From the NCBI RefSeq assembly GCF_004379255.2, contig NC_056034.1, forward strand, positions 5,830,501 through 5,894,500: a stretch of 64,000 bases of DNA, read 5' to 3'. Positions 32,811-43,409 of the stretch are shown here, piece after piece; position 1 is the stretch's first letter, and each line of letters opens with the position of its first letter. Both the position numbers and the translations under genes were made by a program. Source of the DNA: Salvia splendens (taxonomy: Eukaryota > Streptophyta > Magnoliopsida > Lamiales > Lamiaceae). The notes beneath the pieces are model-generated. The model did not search any database and had not been told where the DNA came from. It saw only the letters and a program-made list of their open reading frames with translations.

Positions 32811-34460
32811 ACATACAAGAAAGGGAGAAAAAGGGCAAGACCTTGTACATATTGATTGGTGTCAAAATCCAACTCCGGTCGTCCTCCCAATCCCTTGCTC
32901 ACTCATGAAATCAAACCAGACAAGAAACAGTTAACCAAAATTTAGGAAATTCATAGCCAAAATCAAAAGAAAATGAACAGTAACAGTTTCATATGCAGAC
33001 CACTCAACAATACTCACCATTCTCCTCCCTTCCCCTCCTAATCCATCTTTGCATTCAGTATATAAATTGGCTATTAGAATCTCGTAATTATGTCAAGATG
33101 AAGAAAATTGAGTGTGATCGGAGTTCTATTATGTTCTCCACCATATCCACATTGAGATAGGTAGAACCATTGCAACTCTCCCACTATATATCATTTTTCC
33201 AATGGCGTAAAAAGAGATAAACACGTTAATTTAAATTGCATGCTCTATTTATTTTGAGGTGTTATTTTTTTTTTTTTTGGAATACACCTATGTTAATGGC
33301 ACATTTCCTTTAAAAATTCCAATGTGATTGGCCTTTCTGTCAGAAAATAAAAGAAGACTCCCTTTCATGGAATATTTTTTCCATATTCCCCCTAAAATCG
33401 AATATATTTGCCTCTTAATTTTGCAGAGGAAATGGATCATGTGAGGGTTAATAAAAAAATTCTTGCATTCCAATAAGCATTGCCTTTGGGTGGAAAAACT
33501 ACCTTTTCAATCAATATTCGCAATGACTATGCATGGTTGATCTAATAATATAATAGGAGTATATTTTAAATTACATTTACCATCTTTAGCGGTGCTTGTA
33601 GACAATGCCTTAAGACGGGGTAGCTGCATGCTTTCAATCTATTAGTAGTACTCCTACAAAACTATTTTTGGAAGTTTTCACCACACGCACTACTATTTCA
33701 TAAGGGGAGTTTCACTATCTACTCCACACACACTACTATTCATAGGGCAGTTTCACTATCACTAACACTACTTCAATTATTTTTCTCTCTTTCTCTCTCA
33801 TATTTTATCAATTTTCGTACTCCCTCCGTCACATGTTAATTGCACTTTTCATTTTAGGTCGTAAATTTGAGATTGATTTTTTAGTGCAATTAAACTAGTA
33901 CTTTAAATGTAATGAGAGATCACTTAATAAGGGAATACATATTAATTAAATACTCTAATTCTTACTTAAAATAGAAACATGTGAGTAGTTTGGGACGAGC
34001 CGAAACAGAAATATGCGAGTAACATGAGACAGAGAGACTGTTAAAATTCTTGTCGTCCTAAAAGTTCATATTTTTAGTGAATGGAAAGACTATAGTTCTT
34101 ACAAATTAATCACTATAAAATCAGGCCATTAATCACAATTAACATTTAATTTTACGCTGACTCGGGTGGCTTTGGATGAATAAGTAATGTGTTACTAATT
34201 CTCATCATAAACTGACACACATGATGTAGTTGGAGTAGTAATTAGTGGTGTCAAATCAAAATTTGTATCAATCCCCATTTTCATTTCATGACTTTTAAAG
34301 CATTGATAGCTTGTAAAAAGAACCTGGTGGAACAAAACTATAATTTGCATTTATGAGAATCTGACCAATCCAAATTGGCCTAGGCATGACTTAGAATAAC
34401 ATTACCACTTTATCATTATTTATTTGGATAAGTTGGACTTTGTTAGTAACATATATCCTA
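32811..34460. other. Intergenic, no gene seen
   Basis: AT-rich sequence with one degenerate Stowaway (33820-34039) and short duplicated CACTACTATTTCATA-like segments around 33680-33760. No open frame has a family signature. Confidence 0.5.
33820..34039. mobile_element. Degenerate Stowaway-like MITE
   Basis: Starts CTCCCTCCGTCACATGTTAA after TA (33818-33819). The right end has decayed to GTAACATGAGACAGAGAGACT. Limits on the right are approximate. Confidence 0.55.
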
Positions 34461-34467
34461 GAATCCT

Positions 34468-34477
34468 TCTATAAATA
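34468..34477 (+). promoter_or_regulatory. TATA box of SAUR gene
   Basis: TCTATAAATA lies 115 bp before the ATG, a normal plant spacing. Confidence 0.65.
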
Positions 34478-34582
34478 GAGGTCAAGATTTCAGAAAAAAA
34501 ATAAAACTAAATTTTATCTGAAGAAAAAGTAAAGAAAAGGTTCCTCCCAGCTCTTCTTCTTCTTTTGTATTTAGTTGAAAGC

Positions 34583-34984
34583 ATGGATTCACCAAAGGGA
34601 AGAAACAGGAAAGGAGCAATCTCCAAGATGTGGGAGAGGTGCAAATCCTTTAAAAAAGGCGGTGGTATAAAATCATTGCCTCTCAATGTTGAGGTGGCTC
34701 CGGTGGGGTGTTTCCCGATCTACGTGGGCCCGGGAAAAGAAAGGTTCGTGATCAAAACCGAGCATGTTAATCACCGGCTATTCAAGATTCTACTAGATGA
34801 AGCTGAATCTGAGTACGGATATTGTCACAAGGGCGTCTTGATGCTGCCATGCGAAGTCGATCACTTCGTCGATGTGTTGATGGAGATGGATTGTTACTTT
34901 GATCAACAAATCGGCTGCAATTTTGCTGCTAGGAATAATTCCTCTTACCATTTTCTTACCCCACAAAGAGTTATCGCCGTTTAA
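34583..34984 (+). CDS. SAUR-family auxin-responsive protein, 133 aa
   Basis: A single-exon SAUR (small auxin up RNA) gene. SAUR proteins commonly inhibit PP2C.D phosphatases at the plasma membrane and so raise proton-pump activity and cell expansion; this role is from the family, not shown here. Seen: a basic N-terminus (GRNRKGAISKMWERC), then the SAUR domain at about residues 37-103 with APVGCFPIYVGPGKERFVI, LFKILLDEAESEYGY, GVLMLPCEVDHFVDVL, and a divergent tail. The ATG at 34583 (MDSPKG) is chosen because the open frame upstream of it has no other ATG. The gene stands alone, not in the tandem cluster common for SAURs. The specific paralogue is not assigned. Confidence 0.94.
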   Translation: MDSPKGRNRKGAISKMWERCKSFKKGGGIKSLPLNVEVAPVGCFPIYVGPGKERFVIKTEHVNHRLFKILLDEAESEYGYCHKGVLMLPCEVDHFVDVLMEMDCYFDQQIGCNFAARNNSSYHFLTPQRVIAV

Positions 34985-35240
34985 TTAACCTATGTTAATG
35001 TATCGTCTGTTACTATCCAATAATCTAGAGTCTTAACTATGTATATATTATATATATATATATGTAATGGTTGTTGAAATCTACATGCGATATGGTTATT
35101 AACACAGCTTTCCCTTTTTTATTGTCAATCGCCACACCATGAAAAATGTGAGCCTATAAATGAATTGTGCTTTAGTTCCGTTTAAGAAGGTGCCAAAAAT
35201 AATCTTACAACTACAACTTTTTGTTTTGTTTTTTTGATAT

Positions 35241-36043
35241 TGTAGGGATCAGACTTATCCGGATTCACTAATTACCGAGACCCCTTTTTCTTGTACAAGA
35301 TAGCTCAGTCAAACTATCACCCGCGCGACTGATTTTATACAAATGAACTAGCTATTACAACAGATTAGCTAACTAACTCGGACCGCACACTCCTTGACCG
35401 GATGCGCTTCTGAGCCTCCGAGAACCTGCACACTTCAAGACCCTAGTTAGTACAATAGGTAGGATCCTCTCGGATCAAGTGCAGTAAGATCAAATAAATA
35501 GAGAAGAAGCAACTGGAAACACAATAGATCACAAATATGGCTCAGCCACCCGCCAATATGGCAGATCTATTCTTCCAGAACCAAGATCCAAGGGAGCACC
35601 GAAGGTTCCTCAAGTGAATCACCTCACACACCGGAAACCAACCCCAAAACACTCCTCAACACTGGATCTAACCTCTCACCGAACAAACCTCACAGAAAAC
35701 TCTCAAGATAAGAAACCCTAGTTTCTCCGGAACTCAGGCAAACGAAGCAGTTGCCTTCACCATCACTCACACAAGATCAATCACTCTAAAACCATGAAAG
35801 ATCACCGTGAAAACCAACTGGAGATCATCACAAAGATGAGAGAGAAGAGAGAATCACAATCGACACACAGAGAGCAGAGAGAGAGTGAGAGAATAAGAAT
35901 CAAGAGGCGGTGAGAGTGAGGAGAGGGGTGTATATCACCTTGGAAGTGGGCTAGGGCAAGTCACAAGCCCACAGTCATCTAGGTCATTTAATTTCCCAGG
36001 CCCGAATAATTGTCCACCATTTAACAGCCCAATACAATCAACA
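35241..36043 (-). mobile_element. Solo LTR (803 bp), probably Copia or TRIM type
   Basis: Read on the minus strand it starts TGTTGATTGTATTGGGC and ends GATCCCTACA, so it has TG...CA ends. It includes a CTCTCTCT-rich leader-like region and several exon-like sequences, as LTRs with a promoter and leader do. Flanking 5-mers are GATAT (35236-35240) and CATAT (36044-36048), a 4-of-5 match. No gag or pol is next to it. The simplest reading is a solo LTR left by recombination, 256 bp after the SAUR stop. Superfamily is uncertain. Confidence 0.6.
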
Positions 36044-36048
36044 CATAT

Positions 36049-37196
36049 TATATAGAAAAAACGGTAATTCCTATCCATGTTTTGCCGTAATAGCCAAATA
36101 CAAGTTTTGTAATGACTTAATTACGTAAATTAGTACAGCACTACATCAAATCCTTTGAGCTTCTAGGAATCTCTATTACATTATATTATATTATATGTAT
36201 CCATGTCTTGCATTCAAAATGAATTTCGTTCAACCTTTACTGCTAAGCTATTTTCTTAATTCATGTGAACTGGGCATAAATTTCATATTCTATCCAAATG
36301 TAGTTACAATTAACTTGTCTCGAATAAAATTAGGGCGAAGAATAAAGTCTTGAAAAGAGAGACGATTAATTTGTTTTTCGCGTATTTTATTTATGAAACT
36401 TGAAATGTTTTTTTTAACTTCTTAAATTTCCACAAATACTATTTCAGTAGAATTTAATACTACTCGGATATTCAAATTTGGCACAACACTTTAAATTGTA
36501 TCAGCGGATGCGTGAACACTTTACTTGCAACAATATATAGCATTATTTACGTGACAAAAGATCGAAAATATATTCCATAAATTAAATGACAAAAAACATT
36601 TTGAGTAATTTGTTACTGATTGCAATCATTCAATCATTTTCGTGGTATACTTTTGTTTTTTTTTTTTTGTGAAATTATTGGTGATTCACTTTTGTTGAGC
36701 TATGTACGTCATTGTTTACGCATGATCAATTTGGACAGATAATGAATATCGTTGACATTCATATCGTATGGGTTGGAGTTGGATATTGTGAAACCCCTTT
36801 TTCAAGAACATCATTTTCTGATTATTAATCGAGTCGGCTTTAATTTCTAGAATTGTAGATAAGTTGTGATTAGCTTGATGTTCATTGGTGTTTGACTGTT
36901 TGTATTTTTATGATTATTATAGCATGCATAGAATGCAAGTCTACGGCAGTTGATTTTGCTTTGCTTTAGTTGCTGGCTGCGCAATAGACAACTCTTTATG
37001 TTTATGTTCATGTTCATATTATTGAGCTGATGCTTTCACCAATAAACGTAAGTTTGAAAACATACTATGTTCATATTTATTGCTTTAGCAAAATAAACAC
37101 AACTAGAACTAGAACATGAATTGTATTATTATTTTTGTTAAACTTGTGTTGGATTAATTTTATATATTAGATATTTATGCATTTTTATAATTTTTA
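36049..37196. other. Intergenic, no gene seen
   Basis: AT-rich sequence between the solo LTR and a degenerate Stowaway. Nothing is recognised. Confidence 0.55.
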
Positions 37197-37543
37197 CTCC
37201 ATCCGTCTCAAAGTAGTCGGGGTATTTTTTTGGGCACATGATTTAAGAAATTGATGTGTTAAAGGTAAGTGGAGATAGTAAAGTAAGTGATGAAATAAAG
37301 TAAGATAGATGAAGAGAGTAAAGTTTGAGAGATGATGACACAAAAAAATAGTCTTACTTGTGGACAACACGGGTTTTAATGAGAAATTAATAAAGTAAGA
37401 GAGAGAAAAAAAAAAGATAAAGTAAAAGAGATAGAAAGAAAAGTAGATAAAAATATGAAAAAGAAACTTTCCATTTTTAGAAATGAGACTAGTGGATATT
37501 CCAAAATGATAATATGAGACTAGTTTTCGTGGACGAAAGGGAG
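37197..37543. mobile_element. Degenerate Stowaway-like MITE
   Basis: Starts CTCCATCCGTCTCAAAGTAG after TA (37195-37196) and ends CGTGGACGAAAGGGAG before TT. It is purine-rich inside (AAAGTAAGAGAG words) and has no coding capacity. Confidence 0.6.
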
Positions 37544-37626
37544 TTTGAAAATTTTTAGTGAAGCCTCTGCCAAACTTTATTCCTGCGTCCGCCACTATAC
37601 CAAAGTCAGATTTCCACGTTCTTTAA

Positions 37627-38322
37627 GGGCATCTGCAATGGGAGGTCTCCTAGGACTCCTGCTACATCACCATTCTTCTCCTTCGTCTCTGTATCACGCC
37701 ACAACTCCACACAATGTACTCCCTTTCCTTACGCCTCGGCTAGAATACTCAACTTACGATATTCATGGTTTTTCCTTCTAAAGTTGAAAAACAGGACAAT
37801 ATGTAACACAAAGATACTTCATTAAAACATTAAAAAATAGAAATACTTACAGATAAAATTTAATTACTCCATTTATGCATTAAATAATCATTAATAAAGA
37901 AATTCCACCAATTTTTATTGAAATTAATTAAAGAAGTACTATTAATCAAGGAAATCAATTTTCATTAATTAAAGAAACCGTTAACTAAGGAAACCAATTT
38001 ACATTAATCAAAGAAATTATTAATTAAGGTATACAACTTTTAAAATTAAAAAATTAATTAAAGAAACCCTAAAAATAAAAGATCCCAATTCACGCTACTT
38101 TTCTTCTTATTCTTCCACAGAATACTAAAAAAAAAAAATTAAAATCCTACCTTCTAACGCGGTGTCGCGACCCGGACCCACAATGGGAGTCGCTGGGGGG
38201 CAGCGCCTCTCCCGGCGCCCCTTGTGCGGCCCAAGACCTGTCGCCGCCCCTCCCCAAGCCTGACCTACAAACTCCCAATGGGGGAGCGGCGCGGCTCCCC
38301 CTCCTCTCCATTGTACATGTTC
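37627..38322. mobile_element. H8: non-autonomous PIF/Harbinger element
   Basis: Ends GGGCATCTGCAATGGGAGG and CCTCTCCATTGTACATGTTC are imperfect inverted repeats. TAA flanks both (37624-37626, 38323-38325). The left end has CTCCTGCTACATCACC, resembling CTCCTGCCACATCA in H10 and H12. The right part (38155-38310) is strongly GC-rich with GGCGC/CCCC words. There is no gene. Confidence 0.75.
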
Positions 38323-38325
38323 TAA

Positions 38326-40297
38326 TGGATCTTTTTAAGAGTTCAATTGAATGGTTTGTTATTACCTTCCTAGGCCAGAGTAACTAATTAATCCATGCAT
38401 CCTCGTGTTATTTAACAAAAGTAATCTACTATTGAATGCAACTATGCAAATCAGCAAATGGAATTGACAAGTGTTTCTCAAGAAGTATTACTACTATTTT
38501 GTAATGTTATAAATATATTTGAGGTTAATCAAGAAAAAAGTATAAAAAGGTGATAGTGTTGTTTCCTTCCTAAAACGATTCTAGCACTATTTTCTAGTGT
38601 TCTTCGGTTCTTCTCATTTGAGCTCAGCGAAAGGTTATTAATTCCCTTATTTTGGTCATACGAATAATTTAAAAAGGTGGGAAATCCAAAAATTAACTAA
38701 ATCTATATCTATACATATTTAAAAATGGAGTTTTGGAGATAATAATAATAAAAATGTCATTTGAATATTTTATTAAAGTTATAAATTGAAGAGGTTTTTA
38801 TTGTTTTTATAATAATTGAGCGAAATTGAAGTGGAATTAAAAGTTTTTAGAAAGTAAATTAAATACACATCTCCATATATTTTAGATGAAGGTAATAAAC
38901 TTGGGAAAATGAAAAGATTATTTTTGTTTTTATGATTAATGAGAGAAGCGAAAAGATTTTAGAAGGGAAGGAAGTGAAAAGTTTTGGAAATACTATAAAT
39001 ATATTATTGCGTAGTTGCTTTAGTTTCAAGTGGAAATTCACTGTTTCCAAGTTTTTTGCATATTCACTCTGTTGTTGTTGTTGATTTCAATCTAGTGTAT
39101 GACTATCTCTTGATACCACCATACACCGTTAAATAATACTCCCACCGTCCCATAAAAATATATGCACTTTCCATTTTCATCCGTTCCACAAAAATATGTG
39201 TAATTTTTGAAAAGTTATACTCCCTCCGTCCGCAAATAGGAGTCTCATTCACTTCCGGCCTTAACCCACTGGCTGCCAGAAGCCCATCTCCCAAGGCCTC
39301 ACACTTGTGCCTGAGAGATGGAAGCAACTACACGACAACATTGTGATTCGAGCTCAGGCTCATTGCAGCTATATCCATTGCTTATATTTTTATGGAACAG
39401 AGGGAATATAGTACTATAAATTAGTTGTTAAACAATGAGAAGTATTATTTCACATAATTGAATAAAGTAAATTAAGTACTCCATTGATTATAAAAAATAA
39501 TAATAAATTAAATTTAAAGAATTATTCTCAAATATCTAAAATTTCATATGGGCCTTATATTGGCCCATTTAATAAAATTGGGGTATTAGTATGGACAATT
39601 TACTTACTTGGGCTTCTGGTAAACCGTGGGCTTTATATTGGTCCATTTCCCACATCTGAAGGTAACTTTTTAAAGTTTATTTAGTGATACTCGGCTAACC
39701 AAATAATGAATCGATTATTTGATAAATTGATTTATAAATGCCAAGGGCGTAATTATTTTAAATTTTTGATTCAATTGACTGACATTTTTGTTCGATTATA
39801 TCCTAACTAACCGAATATCTAGTCATAAACCAAACAATAAATAAAATCCATAAAATTTGCAATCAGCCTGTTCTATTAATAAAATGAGTTTGGATACGAA
39901 AATTAAGGCATATACTTATCGTATAAATCAAAGAGACCTCATTCTTAAGACAATTTTTAGGCACTTGTGGATTTATGATAATATAAATAGAACAATTGAA
40001 AAGTAATTATTGGGAGATTAATTTTTAGTGACATTTGTGATTTCAAGCGGCAAAGAGACGGATTTCTGGCATAGATGCGGCACCAATTCAAAGTCACAGG
40101 CAACCACATCCAATTTTGGAAATTGATTTTGATTAATTTCACATTTAATCTTAATGAACTTTTTTGATTAGTCCAATTTTTGTTATTGTTTTTTATAATA
40201 TATAACCATTTCTGTTTTGAAGACATTATTATAACTCCTACAAATTGCATCTACGAAATGGTCAAATGGAAACAAAAGAAGGCAAAATTTTGAATAT
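38326..40297. other. Intergenic, no gene seen
   Basis: AT-rich sequence with one nested Stowaway cluster (39139-39406). No open frame has a family signature. Confidence 0.5.
39139..39406. mobile_element. Stowaway-like MITE with an inner truncated Stowaway end
   Basis: The outer ends are CTCCCACCGTCCCATAAAAA (after TA) and TTTTTATGGAACAGAGGGAA (before TA 39407-39408). Inside, at 39222, a second left end CTCCCTCCGTCCGCAAATAG begins. That copy resembles 21341-21600 but lacks its right end, so the region looks like an insertion followed by deletion. Confidence 0.6.
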
Positions 40298-40658
40298 TTA
40301 GGCCATCCACACCGTTTTTCCTATACCGTTCCTATACCGTTGCTTAAACCACTATTTGAGGGCCCCACTATACTTTTTTACTTCATTCCTTAACTAAGGA
40401 ACAAAACCTGCAACCCTTCGTTCCTTAACCGTTCCTTAAATTACTATTCATTCAATTTCATTTTTTTTTATTTCCAACCCAATTCAATTTAAATAAACAC
40501 ACTTTATTAAAAAACAAACACACTTTATTAAAAAACACACAACATTAAAAAAAATTTAAACTTTTAGAAAAATAAAAAGCACACAATTAAAATCCTAAAA
40601 AAATAAAAAGTACACAATTAAAATCCTAAAAAAATAAAAGTACACAATTTTAATAATT

Positions 40659-41893
40659 TCATCCGCCAAAATTTGCCCAAATGTGCTCAGTTAGATCCTG
40701 TTGGAGTTGGGTGTGTGCACTAGAGTCGCGTGTCCTTGCACGAATAGATAACCGTTCTTGTATAGACGGATGCGCTCCACTTCGAGGCGGACTACTTGCG
40801 GTTGAGCTTCCGGGGGATTCGTCGTCGAACCAATTTCCCGCCTCGGGTCCTTCGTCTTGGACAATCATGTTGTGCAAGATTATGCACGTATACATGATGT
40901 CGACCATGTTATCCATGAACCACGTACGAGCCGGGGCTTTGATGATGTTGAAGCGCGCTTGGAGAACCCCGAACGCCCTCTCCACATCCTTGCGAGCAGC
41001 CTCCTGCTTCTGCGCAAAAAGAGTCTGCTTTGGGTTCGCAGACCCACTGCACGTCTTCACGAAGGTAGGCCACTTCGGGTAGATGCCATCGGCGAGATAG
41101 TACCCCATTTTATAAAGCCGGTTGTTGGCGACGAAGTTGATGGCTGGCGCTTTACCATCTAAAACTTCGGTCAAGAGGTCGGACTGGTGGAGCACGTTTA
41201 CGTCGTTGTTCGACCCGGGGACCCCGAAGTACGCGTGCCAGATCCAAAGGCGGTAGTCGGCAACGGCCTCAAGTATAACGGTTGGGTGGGTGCCTTTGTG
41301 GCCGCTCGTGTAGGACCCCTTCCACGCCACCTGGCAATTCTTCTATTGCCAGTGCATGCAATCGACGCTGCCGAGCATCCCGGGGAATCCGTGCACTGTT
41401 TCGTGAAGGTCGAGCAGGAACTGACAATCGGTCGTGCTTGGCCTCCGGAGAAATTCGACGGTGAAGGCTGCCCGGACGCCTTTGCAGAATTTGAGCAAGC
41501 ACATTCGCCCAGTGCTGTCTCCGATGTGGAGGTATTCGTCGAACATGTCGGCCGTTTGTCCAGTCGCAAGCTGGCGGAATGCTGCAGTACATTTCTGCAG
41601 CGTCGTGTGGCTGGGACGGCCGACCGCGTTGTACCCTTCCTGGAAGAACTCTTCCCGGGCTGCCAAAGTATTCGCGATGTGGAGAAATAAAGGTTTCCCC
41701 ATGCGGAAACGGCGACGGAAGTACGTATCTCCCCAAACCGGGTTATCGCAGAAGTAGTCGCGGCTTTCTCCCGGTTACGATGGATGTACGTACGGGAGCG
41801 TCGTTGGGGCGGCGCGGCTTCTTCGGCCTCCCGTCGTCGATCTTCTTCAAGTGATTGTTGCAATATTTGACGCATTTGTTCAAAAGGATCCAT
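40659..41893 (-). pseudogene. PIF/Harbinger DDE transposase, one deletion and one stop
   Basis: It starts at ATG 41893 (MDPFEQMRQILQQSLEE) and ends at TGA 40659-40661. Compared with H6, about 16 bp are missing near 41758-41763 just after HRNREKAA, shifting the frame. The correct frame resumes with CDNPVWGDTYFRRRF-like sequence and MGKPLFLHIANTLAAR. A TAG at 41343-41345 stands where H6 has tryptophan TGG (HWQWKNC). The DDE residues are otherwise present: SVDCMHWQ, NNDVNVLH and KDVERAFGVLQARF. The C-terminus LQQDLTEHIWANFGG is intact and shows what H6 lost. It is inactive because of the frameshift and the stop. Confidence 0.9.
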
Positions 41894-42006
41894 TAGTTTG
41901 ATTAAATTTGGGAGAAAGAAAGCAGAGTTGATTTGAGATGAAAATTGGGGTGGAAATAGAGAGGAATAGATGTGTGTTTGTGATTGAAATGAGTATGAAA
42001 TAGGAG

Positions 42007-42014
42007 TATTTATA
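42007..42014 (-). promoter_or_regulatory. TATA box of H9 transposase
   Basis: TATAAATA on the minus strand in CTCTATAAATACTCCT, 114 bp before the ATG. The context is the same as in the ORF1-only elements H2 and H3. Confidence 0.65.
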
Positions 42015-42450
42015 GAGTAAATAAATAAAAAATAAATAAAAAAAATACAAAACGGATATAAAAAAACGGTCACATTACCGTTGCAATTTTTTTTTTTTTA
42101 TTATATTCGAATTTTTTTTAAAAAAATTAAATTATTGCGTCACCGGGACGAAGCCCACTCGCGGGGCAGCGAGTGGGCTTCACGCGTCGAATGGGAGGCC
42201 GCCACGTCGCCTCGGCGCGTGGCGGAACGTTTCGTTCCGCGTTCCTCCGGAACGCAACGCGGCACGGTATGGGAACGGCATGGGAACTGAATGGCGACGG
42301 AACGAGGCCTGCAACGCGTGCCGCCGCGGAACCGTTCCGCCGGAACGGCATAGGAACCGCAACGGCACAGCGTTGCGGGTGCCCTTAGCCTCTATGATCA
42401 AATAGTTTGGCAATTTTCAAAAAGCTTCGAGAATATATCGTACTCCATAA

Positions 42451-43024
42451 GGCTATCCACAGTGGTGATAGCCCAGCAATAGCCAGCCATAGCCTAGCCA
42501 CAAACTCCTCCTGCCACATCATCAATACTAAAAATCCTCCTGCCACATCAGAAATAGCCTAGCCATAGCCTAGCCATATCATAAATAGCTCAGACACATC
42601 AATAGCCACATCACTAATAACACAATATACGGAATTTAATTTACGAGACATATACGGGAAACATTAATAATACTATTTTAATTTTAAAAAAAGTATAATA
42701 AATTTAAAAGTACAATAAATTTTAAAAAGTACTAAAATTTTAAAAAAGTACATTAATAATAAAAATGAAGTGCAAATTGCGTATATGTAGTGTCTCGAAA
42801 ATTTAAAAAAAAAAACAAAAAAACCGCTGGGCGATGCGCTGGGCGATCCCGACGCTGCAATGGCGCCTAGCGGATCGCCCAGCGCCAGTCGACCGCCTAG
42901 CGCTAGGCGATTTTTAATTCCGAAAAACCGCTCGGCGGTTTTCGGAAGCTGCAATGGTTCGCCTAGCGACCGCCTAGCGCCGGCGCTCGGCTAGGCAGTG
43001 CGCTAGGCGCCATTGTGGATAGCC
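42451..43024. mobile_element. H10: non-autonomous PIF/Harbinger MITE
   Basis: Ends GGCTATCCACAGTGG and CCATTGTGGATAGCC are near-perfect inverted repeats. TAA flanks both (42448-42450, 43025-43027). The interior matches H1 and H12 (ATACGGAATTTAATTTACGA). The right side has the CGCCTAGCG repeats of H1. It is 574 bp with no gene, and sits about 60 bp from H9 and 385 bp upstream of the GYF gene ATG. Confidence 0.9.
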
Positions 43025-43409
43025 TAAGGGATCATTTTACAATAGTATTAACGTTTTTTCGATATTATAAAATAAAATAAAATAAAATAATTCCCGATCA
43101 GTTGATTTGGCTCTTCTGACCACCCAAACCCTCACCGTCTCTCTCTCTCTGTTTTTCCTCTTCGATCACATTCTCTCTCTAGATTTCCAATTGCTCTCAC
43201 AAACCCTAATTCTCGCTCTACCTATACATAACACATATGTATTCACCCCTCGATTTGCATCTGGAATTTGTCTCACTCTGATATTTCTGTATCGCCAGTC
43301 GCCGGTTCACTTATCTCTCGATCTTGCTCTCACTATTTTTGTGTTTGATTCTCCGTTCGAGGTCTTTTTTATTGTTACCTGAAGCTCTCTTTAATATCAT
43401 TCTGTTGTG

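Larger units (their letters stand above)
40301..42384 (-). mobile_element. H9: PIF/Harbinger element carrying only transposase
   Basis: TTA flanks both ends (40298-40300, 42385-42387). Termini are GGCCATCCACACCG and AGCGTTGCGGGTGCCC. Gene-distal and promoter-side subterminal regions both carry CGTTCC/GGAACG units, like H3. The minus-strand TATA (42007-42014), AACGGT tract (42060-42085) and GCGTCACCGGGACG region match H2, H3 and H6. The only gene is the transposase. No ORF1 remnant is present. Confidence 0.9.

Noticed and set aside
34565..34582. Upstream extension of the SAUR protein (MYLVES...)
   Set aside because: The extension begins at TTG. The first ATG, 34583, gives a normal SAUR N-terminus.
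43107..43382. Possible 91-residue upstream ORF in the GYF gene leader
   Set aside because: It starts at TTG, not ATG; no ATG-initiated frame of note precedes 43410.
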